Notes: a model not told the origin generated them from the letters alone. DNA of 11,703 nt from Frankiales bacterium (GCA_025965495.1 JAOPWW010000399.1:1-11703); one strand, 5' to 3'; shown: positions 1-7,028, numbered from the stretch's first letter. Translations and numbers: made by a program.

Positions 1-198
1 GACCTTCCACTTGGCGCTCTTGACGAACTGGAAGACCCCGATCGGCCAGCCCTGGTTCCAGGCGCGCAGCGCGAGCCCGAACGCCGCCGTGGACTTGCCC
101 TTCATCTCGCCGGTGTGCACCACGAGCAGCGCGCGGTTGCGGCGCTGGCGGGTGTTGAGCCCGTCGTCCGGCACCGACTCCGGCTGGCCCTGGGGCAT
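1..198 (-). CDS. cobO: Cob(I)yrinic acid a,c-diamide adenosyltransferase, N-terminal part (runs off the left edge)
   Basis: CobO/CobA (BtuR) enzymes transfer the 5'-deoxyadenosyl group of ATP to Co(I) corrinoids in the cytoplasm, a late step of adenosylcobalamin synthesis. Only the first 66 residues are in the window. They carry the family's N-terminal region (NTRQRRNRALLVVHTG) and the P-loop GEMKGKST at residues 30-37, followed by AAFGLALRAWNQGW, typical of this family. The ATG at 198 comes one base after the TGA of the upstream chelatase gene (TGA-C-ATG), so the two are almost certainly co-transcribed and probably translationally coupled; the SD before it is weak (GGCGGTGG). Assignment to CobO rather than another P-loop ATPase is strong because of the match around the P-loop and the cob-gene context. 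The rest of the protein cannot be assessed. Confidence 0.93.
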   Translation of the reverse strand, partial: MPQGQPESVPDDGLNTRQRRNRALLVVHTGEMKGKSTAAFGLALRAWNQGWPIGVFQFVKSAKWKV

Positions 199-199
199 G

Positions 200-2212
200 T
201 CAGGCCACCGCCTTCACGACCCGGGTGAGCGAGTCGGCGGACAGCTCCTCGAGCCGCAGCGCGACGCCGCCCAGCTGCTGGCCGAGGGTCGCCGCGAGGC
301 CGAGCCGGACCGGTCCGCTCTCGCAGTCGACGACGACGCACGCGGCACCGGTGCGCGCGAGGTGCGCGGCGGCGAGCTCCGGAGGCGGGCCGCTGGTGTG
401 CCGGCCGTCGGTGACGACGACGACCAGCGCGCGGCGCGCGGGGTCGCGGACCTGCTCGACCCGCAGCAGCTCGGCGACCCGCAGCAGCCCCGACGACAGG
501 GGCGTGCGGCCCCCGGTCGGCATCGTGCGCAGCCGCGCGACGGCCGCCTCCACCGACGAGGTCGGGGGCAGCAGGAGCTCGGCGTCGCTGCCGCGCATGG
601 ACACCAGGGCGACCTTGTCGCGGCGCTGGTAGGCGTCGGTGAGCAGCGACAGGACGGCGCCCTTGACCGCCGAGGTGCGCGAGCGGGCCGCCATGGAGCC
701 GGACGCGTCGACGGCGAACACCACCAGGTTGCCCTCGCGGCCCTCGCGGACCGCCTGGCGCAGGTCCCGCGGGCGGAGCACGACACCGGGGCCGGACCGT
801 CCGCGGCCGACCTGGTGCGGAGCGGCGGCCCGGAGCGTGGCCGCCAGGTGCAGCGAGGTGAGGCGCCCGGACGGGGCGCGGTCGCCCGTGAGGCGCCCGG
901 TGTCGCCGCTGGTGCGGGACCGGCGTCCGGCCGCGCCCGCACGGCGGTTGACACCGGGGACGCGCAGCGGCACGGCCCGGAAGGGGTCGCCGGCGTCGTC
1001 GGTGCGCTCGCCCGGGGCAGGGGCGTCGGCACCGCCGTCCTGGGTCTCCTCCGACGGCTGCTGCGCGGCAGACTGCTGCTGCTCGGTCGAGGCGCTGGCT
1101 CCTGCGGGCTCCGCCTCGGTCTGCCCGTCCGCCGCGGCCTCGGTGGTCGGCTGCTGCTGCGCCTGGCCACCCCCGCCCGACGGCGGCGGGTCGTCCGGGG
1201 ACTCCGGGCCCTGGTCGGCGTCGGCCAGGGCGTCCTCGAGCTGCTGCTCGTCCAGCCCGGGCGCCTCGAACGGCGTGCGCCGGCGGCGGTGCGGCAGGGC
1301 GAGGCGCGCCGCGGTCCGGACGTCGTCGGTGGTGACGTCGGTGCGGCCGTCCCAGGCTGCGAGCGCCAGGGCCGCCTTGGCGGTGACGAGGTCGGCCCGC
1401 AGTCCGTCGACGTCGAACGCGGCGCACACGGTCGTGACCTCGCGCAGCGCCCGGTCGGACAGCTGGACGGACGGCAGCAGCGCCCGGGCGTCGGCGATGC
1501 GGGCGGCCAGGGCGGCGTCGTCGTCGCGATACCGGGCGGCGAAGGCGTCGGGGTCGGCCTCGTAGGCGAGCCGCTTGCGCACGACGTCGGCCCGCTCGAC
1601 GGGGTCGCGGGTGGCGGCCACCTCGACGGTGAGCCCGAACCGGTCGAGCAGCTGCGGCCGCAGCTCGCCCTCCTCGGGGTTCATCGTCCCGACCAGCAGG
1701 AAGCGCGCGGCGTGCTGGACCGAGACGCCCTCGCGCTCCACGTAAGAGCGCCCGAGCGCCGCGGCGTCGAGCAGCAGGTCGACGAGGTGGTCGTGCAGGA
1801 GGTTGACCTCGTCGACGTAGAGCACGCCGCGGTGCGCCTGGGCGAGCAGCCCCGGCTCGTAGGCCGAGACGCCGGAGGTGAGGGCCTTCTCCAGGTCCAG
1901 CGAGCCGACGAGCCGGTCCTCGGACGCACCCACCGGCAGCTCGACCAGCCGGGCCGGGCGGACCAGGGGCGAGCCGTGCGAGGCGGCGTCCGGGCAGTCG
2001 TCGTCTCCCGGCTCGCAGGAGAAGCGGCAGCCCTCGACGGTCTCGACCGGCGGGAGCAGGGAGGCGAGCGCACGCACGACCGTCGACTTGGCGGTGCCCT
2101 TCTCACCCCGCACGAGCACCCCGCCGACCGCCGGCGACACGGCGTTGACGACGAGCGCGAGGCGCAGGTCCTCGAGCCCGACGACGGCGGAGAACGGGTA
2201 GGCGGCGCTCAC
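200..2212 (-). CDS. chlID: Fused ChlI/ChlD-type cobalt (magnesium) chelatase ATPase subunit, AAA+ plus VWA
   Basis: Of 670 residues, the first half is a ChlI-like AAA+ ATPase: Walker A GEKGTAKST at 36-44, Walker B LYVDEVN at 131-137, and a sensor-1/arginine-finger region with GTMNPEEG and LLDRFGL at about 175-194. A low-complexity acidic, Gln/Pro/Gly/Ala-rich linker spans about 320-415. The C-terminal half is a ChlD-like von Willebrand A domain with the MIDAS motif DASGS at 502-506, TGGRTPLSSG at 566-575 and TDG at 601-603. In actinobacteria, ATPases of this fused type are thought to replace CobS/CobT as partner of CobN for ATP-driven cobalt insertion into hydrogenobyrinate diamide. Here cobO follows by one base and a CobN C-terminus sits at the other window edge, so cobalt is more likely than magnesium. 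The start is GTG at 2212. It has no good SD of its own, and its GTGA overlaps the stop of a short leader ORF. Confidence 0.92.
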   Translation of the reverse strand: MSAAYPFSAVVGLEDLRLALVVNAVSPAVGGVLVRGEKGTAKSTVVRALASLLPPVETVEGCRFSCEPGDDDCPDAASHGSPLVRPARLVELPVGASEDRLVGSLDLEKALTSGVSAYEPGLLAQAHRGVLYVDEVNLLHDHLVDLLLDAAALGRSYVEREGVSVQHAARFLLVGTMNPEEGELRPQLLDRFGLTVEVAATRDPVERADVVRKRLAYEADPDAFAARYRDDDAALAARIADARALLPSVQLSDRALREVTTVCAAFDVDGLRADLVTAKAALALAAWDGRTDVTTDDVRTAARLALPHRRRRTPFEAPGLDEQQLEDALADADQGPESPDDPPPSGGGGQAQQQPTTEAAADGQTEAEPAGASASTEQQQSAAQQPSEETQDGGADAPAPGERTDDAGDPFRAVPLRVPGVNRRAGAAGRRSRTSGDTGRLTGDRAPSGRLTSLHLAATLRAAAPHQVGRGRSGPGVVLRPRDLRQAVREGREGNLVVFAVDASGSMAARSRTSAVKGAVLSLLTDAYQRRDKVALVSMRGSDAELLLPPTSSVEAAVARLRTMPTGGRTPLSSGLLRVAELLRVEQVRDPARRALVVVVTDGRHTSGPPPELAAAHLARTGAACVVVDCESGPVRLGLAATLGQQLGGVALRLEELSADSLTRVVKAVA

Positions 2213-2235
2213 GCGAGCAGCCCGGGCAGGATCAT
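2209..2235 (-). CDS. Candidate 8-residue leader peptide (MILPGLLA) upstream of the chelatase
   Basis: ATG at 2235 opens an 8-codon ORF whose TGA (2211-2209) overlaps the chelatase GTG (2212-2210) as GTGA. It has the best ribosome-binding site in the leader, GGAGG at 2249-2245, nine bases before the ATG. The chelatase GTG itself lacks a comparable site and is in a different frame. I infer that ribosomes load at the leader ORF and reinitiate at the chelatase, making this peptide a coupling device rather than a functional product. It could also be chance, because an ORF this short carries little statistical weight. Confidence 0.5.
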   Translation of the reverse strand: MILPGLLA

Positions 2236-2249
2236 GGAGGCCTTCCTCC
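2236..2249 (-). promoter_or_regulatory. SD-masking hairpin, likely riboswitch expression platform
   Basis: On the minus strand GGAGG (2249-2245), loop AAGG (2244-2241) and CCTCC (2240-2236) form a 5-bp hairpin that pairs the whole Shine-Dalgarno of the leader ORF, directly before its ATG at 2235. An upstream CCGAGG (2309-2304) is complementary to CCTCGG (2253-2248), which includes the first two SD bases, and could compete with the hairpin. This fits B12 control at translation initiation. The pairings are seen; the switching is inferred. Confidence 0.5.
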
Positions 2250-2277
2250 GAGGTCCGCGCCCCGGGGTGGAGGTGGT

Positions 2278-2392
2278 CGACGCCAGGACTGTCTGGCTCA
2301 CACCCTCGGCCGTCCTCTCGGGCAGTCGCGGGCGCTCACAGTGGCGGGACCGCGCCGGCTCGTCCGGCTTCGTCCAACGGCGTCGTCGTGCT
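2278..2392 (-). ncRNA. Cobalamin (B12) riboswitch aptamer
   Basis: Read on the minus strand, the leader contains the B12-box GCCACTGTGA (2345-2336). Before it is the expected core: GGAC (2375-2372) pairing with GTCC (2350-2347), enclosing the hairpin GCCGG-ACGAG-CCGGC (2368-2354). After it is the conserved 3' element GAGCCAGACAGTCC (2299-2286). The ends close through GACGCC (2384-2379) and GGCGTC (2284-2279). This matches the order and spacing of the adenosylcobalamin riboswitch core. It precedes the chelatase-cobO genes, a typical target: ligand binding would be expected to repress them. A 62-codon ORF through this RNA, from GTG at 2397, is not credible as a gene. Exact ends are approximate. 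Confidence 0.9.
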
Positions 2393-2395
2393 CGC

Positions 2396-2401
2396 ACTCT
2401 A
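2396..2401 (-). promoter_or_regulatory. Possible -10 element of the riboswitch-chelatase-cobO transcript
   Basis: TAGAGT on the minus strand (2401-2396) fits the TAnnnT pattern of actinobacterial -10 elements and lies just upstream of the riboswitch 5' strand. I see no convincing -35 at 16-18 bases. The position is right; the sequence support is weak. Confidence 0.25.
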
Positions 2402-2429
2402 CGCGGCTGCGGCGTGACAGGCTCCGGCG

Positions 2430-3341
2430 ATGACGGCGCCCTCCCCCTCCGAGCGCTCCGCCTTCGTGCCCGCGCCGCCGCCCGGGCGCCGCACCGCGGT
2501 GCTGCTGCTGACCTGCCCGGACGCCCGGGGCATCGTCGCCGCCGTCGCCGCCTTCCTGTCCGGCCACGGCGCCAACATCGTCGACGTCGAGCAGCACACC
2601 GACGCCGACGAGGGCCTGTTCTTCCAGCGGGTCGAGTTCGCCCTCGACGGCTTCGACCTCGCCGACGACGACGTCCTGCCGGCCTTCCGGGAGGTCAGCG
2701 AGCCGTTCGCCATGGAGGTCGAGCTGCGCTTCCCGGAGCGGGTCCCCCGGGTCGCCGTGCTGGTGAGCGGGCAGGACCACTGCCTGCTGGACCTGCTGTC
2801 GCGGGCGCGGACCGGCGAGCGGGTCGGCGACGTCGTCGTCGTCGTGAGCAACCACCCCGACCACCAGGCGTCCTGCGACTTCTTCGGCGTCCCGTTCCAC
2901 CACCTGCCCGTGGACGGGCCCGGCGGCAAGCCGGCGCAGGAGCAGGCCCTCGTCGCGCTGCTCGAGCGGGAGCGGGTCGAGCTCGTTGTCCTCGCCCGCT
3001 ACATGCAGGTGCTCGGGCCGGACGTCGTGGGCCGCTACCCCCACCGGATCCTCAACATCCACCACTCGCTGCTGCCGGCGTTCGTGGGCGCGAAGCCCTA
3101 CCACCGCGCGCACGCCCGGGGCGTCAAGGTCATCGGTGCGACGGCGCACTACGCCACCGTCGAGCTCGACCAGGGCCCGATCCTCGTGCAGGACGTCGCC
3201 GCGGTGACCCACCGCGACAGCGTCGAGGACCTGGTGGCCCGCGGCCGCGACCTCGAGGCGCTCGTGCTGGCGCGGGCCGTGAAGCTGCACGTCGCGGCCA
3301 AGGTCCTGGTCCACGGCGGCCGCGCCGTCGTCTTCGGCTGA
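2430..3341 (+). CDS. purU: Formyltetrahydrofolate deformylase
   Basis: PurU hydrolyses 10-formyl-tetrahydrofolate to formate and tetrahydrofolate, balancing one-carbon pools and supplying formate to the formate-dependent purine enzyme PurT where present. The 303-residue product has an N-terminal ACT domain (about 22-100, starting VLLLTCPDARGIVAAVAAFL) and a C-terminal formyltransferase fold (about 106-300). The Asn-X-His...Asp triad of this fold is visible as N209, H211 (LNIHHSLLPAF) and D247 (ELDQGPI). The 38-residue gap from Asn to Asp equals that in glycinamide ribonucleotide transformylase (N106 to D144). Full length has about 20 extra Ser/Pro-rich residues before the ACT domain. The ATG at 2430 has only a weak SD (ACAGG). 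It runs divergently from the riboswitch leader, so the two promoters must share the 2390-2430 region. Confidence 0.95.
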   Translation: MTAPSPSERSAFVPAPPPGRRTAVLLLTCPDARGIVAAVAAFLSGHGANIVDVEQHTDADEGLFFQRVEFALDGFDLADDDVLPAFREVSEPFAMEVELRFPERVPRVAVLVSGQDHCLLDLLSRARTGERVGDVVVVVSNHPDHQASCDFFGVPFHHLPVDGPGGKPAQEQALVALLERERVELVVLARYMQVLGPDVVGRYPHRILNIHHSLLPAFVGAKPYHRAHARGVKVIGATAHYATVELDQGPILVQDVAAVTHRDSVEDLVARGRDLEALVLARAVKLHVAAKVLVHGGRAVVFG

Positions 3342-3343
3342 CC

Positions 3344-3359
3344 TCACCCGTCCGGGTGA
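3344..3359 (+). terminator. Short perfect hairpin after purU
   Basis: TCACCCG (3344-3350) and CGGGTGA (3353-3359) are perfect inverted arms, giving a 6-bp stem with a GTCC loop, starting 3 bases after the purU stop. There is no T-tract, so it is a weak candidate for a terminator or mRNA 3'-end stabiliser. Confidence 0.35.
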
Positions 3360-3393
3360 CCGCCCTGCCGCGGCCGCGCTCGTTGGACCGGGC

Positions 3394-3564
3394 ATGGACG
3401 ACGTGACGCGCCGCTGGCCCCGCCCGACGACGGCCCTCGCCCTCGTGCCGGTGTCCACCCGGCGCGACCGGAGCGCGCGCGACGCCGCGACCGCGGCCGC
3501 CCTGCAGGCCTACCTGCGGGACGCGACCGGGCAGGAGCAGCGGCAGGTCGACCTCCGGCTCTAG
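3394..3564 (+). CDS. Hypothetical 56-residue protein
   Basis: ATG at 3394 to TAG at 3562-3564 encodes 56 residues. I do not recognise it. Every sense codon ends in G or C, the codon pattern of real genes in this window, which supports coding. The product is rich in Arg, Ala and Asp (MDDVTRRWPRPTTALALVPV... to ...QEQRQVDLRL). It has no Cys and no signal peptide, and a possible short helix runs from about 25 to 50. The SD is poor (GGACCGGGC just before the ATG). It lies 52 bases after purU, beyond a small hairpin, on the same strand, so it may be read through from purU or have its own promoter. The alternative is a chance ORF in GC-rich spacer; the absence of a same-strand competitor and the perfect third-position bias favour a real gene. 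Confidence 0.5.
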   Translation: MDDVTRRWPRPTTALALVPVSTRRDRSARDAATAAALQAYLRDATGQEQRQVDLRL

Positions 3565-3599
3565 TCGGTCCGAGCCACCCGCTCCGCGGCAAGGCTGGG

Positions 3600-3630
3600 C
3601 CGTTCGGGTGGGTCGGCTTGGCCCGAACGG
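3600..3630. repeat. 9-bp inverted repeat with 13-bp spacer, candidate operator
   Basis: CCGTTCGGG (3600-3608) and CCCGAACGG (3622-3630) are perfect inverted arms. The right arm overlaps the candidate -35 of the propeller gene, so it could be a dimeric repressor site. It could also be an RNA hairpin ending the 56-residue gene, but no T-tract follows. Confidence 0.5.
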
Positions 3631-3646
3631 GTCCTGGACGTACGTT
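3618..3646 (+). promoter_or_regulatory. Candidate sigma-70-type promoter of the secreted propeller gene
   Basis: TTGGCC (3618-3623), a 17-base spacer and TACGTT (3641-3646, fitting TAnnnT) are placed to start a transcript near 3653, about 40 bases before the TTG start. The -10 lies in the palindrome ACGTACGT (3638-3645). Spacing is ideal and hexamer matches are partial. Confidence 0.4.
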
Positions 3647-3693
3647 CCCCTCCTCCTGCGGGCCCCCGCCCGCTGCGTGGAAGGACCCCCCTC

Positions 3694-6513
3694 TTGTCCC
3701 GTCTCCCCCTCCGTCGACGGCTCGCGGTCACCGCCGCCACCGTCGCCGGGATCGCTGCCCTCGCGGCCGTCACCGCCGGCTCACCCGCCGGCGTCCTCGC
3801 CGCCAGTCCGACCTTCGTCCCCGACGCCAGCACCCTGCCCGTGGAGGCCGCGAACAAGCTCGCGCCCGTCCAGGGGTTCCCCGGCAGCGACGCGCTCGAG
3901 GCGCAGACCGCCGCCGAGCAGTACGCACAGGCCCGGGGCCTCGTGCCGCCGCAGGCCTACCGCGACGCCTTCCAGAGCATGCAGGACCTGCCGGTGGCCC
4001 CGGGCGCCTGGAAGGAGCCGACGAGGGTCCCCTACGACTCCGACGACCTGCGCTACCGCGACCCCAACGGGAACTCCACCGGCGGGTCCGGCATCGTCAG
4101 CGGACGCGTCGTCGCGCTGGCCGCCGACCCGGCGGACGCGACCGGCGCCACGCTCTACGCCGGCGCCGCGAACGGCGGGGTCTTCCGGTCCACGGACAAG
4201 GGCACCACCTGGACGCCGATCACGGACAACCTGCCGTCGCTGTCCACGGGCGACATCGCCGTGAACCGGTCGGTCGCCAAGGCCGACACCGACAAGGGCG
4301 ACGGCAGCGTCTGGCTGGCGATGGGCGAGGCCAACACCGGTGGCACCTCGTACGCGGGCGACGGCGTCTGGCGCCTGCCCGCCGGTGCGGACACCACCAG
4401 GGCCGACGCCTGGCAGCAGGTCGGCGGCGGCAGCATCTCCGGCACGACGATCAACAAGCTGCAGTTCGACGGCGCCGGCTTCGTCTACGCCGCCACCGAC
4501 CGCGGCCTGTTCAAGCACGCCTCCACCTCGACGGCCGGCGACTGGACCCCCGTCCTCACGCCCAACAAGGCCGCACTGGCGGGCGACCAGACCAGCAACG
4601 CGGTCTACGCCAACATCATCAACGACGTCATCACGAAGCCCGGCGACCCGAGCACGGTCCTCGTGGCCGCCGGCTGGCGCAGCAGCACCGACCCCGACTA
4701 CTACGGCAACGGCTTCTGGCTGAGCACCAGGGGCGGCGCCGCCGACAGCTTCACCAAGGTGAACCCGACGGGTGCGATCAACCCCAAGGAGATCGGCAAC
4801 ACGACGCTGGCCTACTCCCGGGACGGCAGCAAGCTCTACGCCGTCGTCCAGTCGACCGTCCTGATCAACCAGGGCACCGGCACCAAGGCCGCCAACACCG
4901 TCCTCGCCGGTGTGTACCGGAGCGACAGCGGCTCGCTGACCGGCCCCTGGAGCCAGATCGCCGACTCCAGCAAGCTCGCGAACAGCGGCTCCGCCCTCAA
5001 GCAGACCCTCGGTGGCAAGGGCTACGGCCCGGGCGTCCAGGCCTGGTACAACCAGTTCCTCGCCGTCGACCCCACGAACCCGCAGCACGTCTACCTCGGG
5101 CTCGAGGAGGTCTACGAGACCTACGACGGCGGCTCGTCGTGGAGCGCCGTCGGCCCGTACTGGAACTTCTACTTCCCGTGCTGGAGCGTCGACCCGGCCA
5201 AGAACACCTGCCCCTCGACGACCCACAGCGACCAGCACGACGTCGTGTTCGCCGGCGACCGCGTCTACGTCTCCAACGACGGCGGCGTCTACAGCCGTCC
5301 GGCGAACGGCGGCACGGTCAACGCCAACGGCAACGCCACCGACTGGACCAGCCTGAACAGCACGCTGCGCTCCCTGCAGTACTACGCCGCAGGTGCGGGC
5401 AAGGACACGACCCTCGGCGGCGTGGTCCTGTCCGGCGGCCTGCAGGACAACGGCGGCTCCATCCTGCGCGGCGTGCAGCCGGACGGGTCCTCCACCGACC
5501 CCGGTGACGGCGCCAGCTTCCCGTACGAGCCGAAGCGCACCGGCCTGTCGACGGCCGGCCCCACCGGGAAGATGGGCTCCAACTTCGGCGGCGACGGCGG
5601 CGACGTCATCGTCAACCCGGCCAACGGCTGCGACATCGTCCAGGAGTACGTCTACCTGTCGCTGCGCAAGACCCTGAACAGCGGCTGCGGCGTCTCCGAC
5701 GGCACCGTGGCGAGCACCGCCGACATCGCCCCGCTCGACCCGGCTCCCCGCTTCATCGCGCCGATCGAGGCCGACGCGGTCACGCCGAGCACCTGGTTCG
5801 CCGGCGGCAACTCGGTCTGGGTCAACACCAAGGGCTTCGGCATCACCAAGGGCAGCGACTGGGTCGAGGCCTACCGCCTCGGCCTGGACCCGAAGGGCCT
5901 GTACGAGTCGACGACCGCGCTGGGCTCCTCGAACGGCGTCGCCTACGCCGGCTGGTGCAGCCAGTGCAACAACAAGGGCTTCACCCGTGGCCTGGCGCGC
6001 GTCCAGAAGGCCGCCGACGGCACGTGGACCGGCACGCAGGTCGCCGCCACCGGCCTGCCGAACCGCTACCTGTCGGGCGTGCACGTCGACCCCGCGAACG
6101 GCAAGCACGTGGTCGTCGCGGTGAACGGCTTCAACCGCCGCTTCACCGAGGGCCCCGGCTCGGCCGACCCCAAGGGCCACCTGTTCGAGTCCGTCGACGG
6201 CGGCCAGAGCTTCACGTCCGTGGACGGCAACCTGCCCGACGTCCCCGCTGACGACGTCATCCTCAGCAACGACGGCCTGACGGCCCTGGTGTCGACCGAC
6301 CTCGGCGTCGTGCGCGGGACCCGGACCAGCCCGAAGGGGGCGTTCTCCTTCTCGCGCCTGGGCACCGGCCTGCCGGCCGCGACGGTCATGGACCTGTCCT
6401 TCGGTCCGGACGGCGTCCTGTACGCCGCCACCCACAGCCGGGGCATCTTCAGCCTGAACACCGGCTTCGCGGGCTTCCCGGTCCCGACGGCGACGGCCGC
6501 CAAGGGCAAGTAG
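3694..6513 (+). CDS. Secreted Asp-box (BNR/sortilin-like) beta-propeller protein
   Basis: This 939-residue protein starts at TTG, supported by GGAAGGA (3679-3685) eight bases upstream. Residues 1-36 form a signal peptide: basic PLRRRL, a hydrophobic Ala/Val stretch, and probable cleavage after VLA (34-36). The arginine run makes Tat export possible. The mature part resembles Asp-box propellers (VPS10/sortilin and GH74-like folds), with boxes STDKGTTW (166-173), TYDGGSSW (476-483) and SVDGGQSF (833-840) plus several degenerate repeats such as VYAATDRGLF (264-273) and LYAATHSRGIF (909-919). Six Cys (496, 506, 646, 665, 755, 758) probably form disulfides, including WCSQC. There is no LPXTG, C-terminal membrane helix or lipobox, so it is probably released or loosely bound. 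It is rich in Asn, Gly and Thr, as expected of an exoprotein. The fold is clear but function is not: it could be a glycan hydrolase or a binding protein, and I cannot identify catalytic residues. Confidence 0.85.
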   Translation: MSRLPLRRRLAVTAATVAGIAALAAVTAGSPAGVLAASPTFVPDASTLPVEAANKLAPVQGFPGSDALEAQTAAEQYAQARGLVPPQAYRDAFQSMQDLPVAPGAWKEPTRVPYDSDDLRYRDPNGNSTGGSGIVSGRVVALAADPADATGATLYAGAANGGVFRSTDKGTTWTPITDNLPSLSTGDIAVNRSVAKADTDKGDGSVWLAMGEANTGGTSYAGDGVWRLPAGADTTRADAWQQVGGGSISGTTINKLQFDGAGFVYAATDRGLFKHASTSTAGDWTPVLTPNKAALAGDQTSNAVYANIINDVITKPGDPSTVLVAAGWRSSTDPDYYGNGFWLSTRGGAADSFTKVNPTGAINPKEIGNTTLAYSRDGSKLYAVVQSTVLINQGTGTKAANTVLAGVYRSDSGSLTGPWSQIADSSKLANSGSALKQTLGGKGYGPGVQAWYNQFLAVDPTNPQHVYLGLEEVYETYDGGSSWSAVGPYWNFYFPCWSVDPAKNTCPSTTHSDQHDVVFAGDRVYVSNDGGVYSRPANGGTVNANGNATDWTSLNSTLRSLQYYAAGAGKDTTLGGVVLSGGLQDNGGSILRGVQPDGSSTDPGDGASFPYEPKRTGLSTAGPTGKMGSNFGGDGGDVIVNPANGCDIVQEYVYLSLRKTLNSGCGVSDGTVASTADIAPLDPAPRFIAPIEADAVTPSTWFAGGNSVWVNTKGFGITKGSDWVEAYRLGLDPKGLYESTTALGSSNGVAYAGWCSQCNNKGFTRGLARVQKAADGTWTGTQVAATGLPNRYLSGVHVDPANGKHVVVAVNGFNRRFTEGPGSADPKGHLFESVDGGQSFTSVDGNLPDVPADDVILSNDGLTALVSTDLGVVRGTRTSPKGAFSFSRLGTGLPAATVMDLSFGPDGVLYAATHSRGIFSLNTGFAGFPVPTATAAKGK

Positions 6514-6527
6514 CACCCCCGCACGGC

Positions 6528-6560
6528 ACCGCCCCCCGGCTCCTCGAGCCGGGGGGCGGT
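6528..6560. terminator. Strong bidirectional hairpin terminator
   Basis: Perfect 15-bp arms (6528-6542 and 6546-6560, beginning ACCGCCCCCCGG) enclose a CTC loop, between convergent stops at 6513 (plus) and 6576 (minus). There is no T-tract, as is common in high-GC actinobacteria. It is placed to end both transcripts. Confidence 0.85.
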
Positions 6561-6575
6561 CTGCTGTCCGGGCCG

Positions 6576-7028
6576 CTACTGCAGCGGCAGGTCCTGCCCG
6601 CGCTCGCTCTCCGGGCGGGGCCCGGTGATCCGCCGGTCGGCCTCGTCGATCGCGACGTCGTTGATCGAGGCCTCGCGGCGCCGCATGTAGCCCTCGGCGT
6701 CGAACTCCCAGTTCTCGTTGCCGTAGGCCCGCCACCACTGCCCGGCGTCGTCGCGGTACTCGTACTGGAAGCGCACCGCGATGTGGTCGTCGGTGAACGC
6801 CCACAGGCTCTTGCGCAGGGCGTAGTCGTGCTCGCGCTCCCACTTGCGGGTCAGGAACGCCTGCACCTGCTCGCGGCCGGTGACGAACTCCGACCGGTTC
6901 CGCCAGACGGTGTCCGGCGTGTAGGCGGCGGCGACCTTGGCCGGGTCGCGCGTGTTCCAGGCGTCCTCGGCCGCCTGCACCTTCTGGGCAGCGGTCTCGG
7001 CGGTGAAGGGTGGGACGGGAGGGCGCAC
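6576..7028 (-). CDS. DUF1348 / NTF2-like (SnoaL-type fold) protein
   Basis: The 150-residue product matches the DUF1348 family over its whole length: AEDAWNTRDPAKVAAAYTPD (20-39), WRNRSEF (42-48), GREQVQAFLTRKWE (51-64), IAVRFQYEY (83-91) and GNENWEF followed by MRRREASINDV. These proteins adopt the cone-shaped NTF2-like fold with a small-molecule pocket; to my knowledge no physiological reaction is established, so I assign none. The start is GTG at 7028, giving the family-typical N-terminus VRPPVPPFT. It comes one base after the stop of the upstream XdhC-type gene (TGA-C-GTG), indicating one operon and probable translational coupling. The gene ends 16 bases from the 15-bp hairpin at 6528-6560. 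Nothing suggests truncation. Confidence 0.9.
   Translation of the reverse strand: MRPPVPPFTAETAAQKVQAAEDAWNTRDPAKVAAAYTPDTVWRNRSEFVTGREQVQAFLTRKWEREHDYALRKSLWAFTDDHIAVRFQYEYRDDAGQWWRAYGNENWEFDAEGYMRRREASINDVAIDEADRRITGPRPESERGQDLPLQ

Noticed and set aside
2209..2397. 62-codon minus-strand ORF starting inside the B12 aptamer
   Set aside because: It starts (GTG 2397) within structured riboswitch RNA with no SD. Only its last eight codons, from the ATG with a good SD, are plausible.
11..3406. 1,131-codon open frame on the plus strand across the chelatase, riboswitch and purU
   Set aside because: It is a GC-rich antisense/off-frame shadow: low-complexity Arg/Gly/Ala-rich translation, no family resemblance, and it covers three well-supported features.
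2298..3458. 386-codon minus-strand frame opposite purU
   Set aside because: It is a shadow of purU, which has an intact ACT domain and catalytic triad; the translation is Val/Asp/Arg-rich without motifs.
3781..6843. 1,020-codon open frame on the minus strand opposite the propeller gene
   Set aside because: Its product is repetitive Val/Gly/Arg-rich, it runs through the 15-bp terminator and part of the DUF1348 gene, and the plus-strand gene has a signal peptide and Asp boxes.
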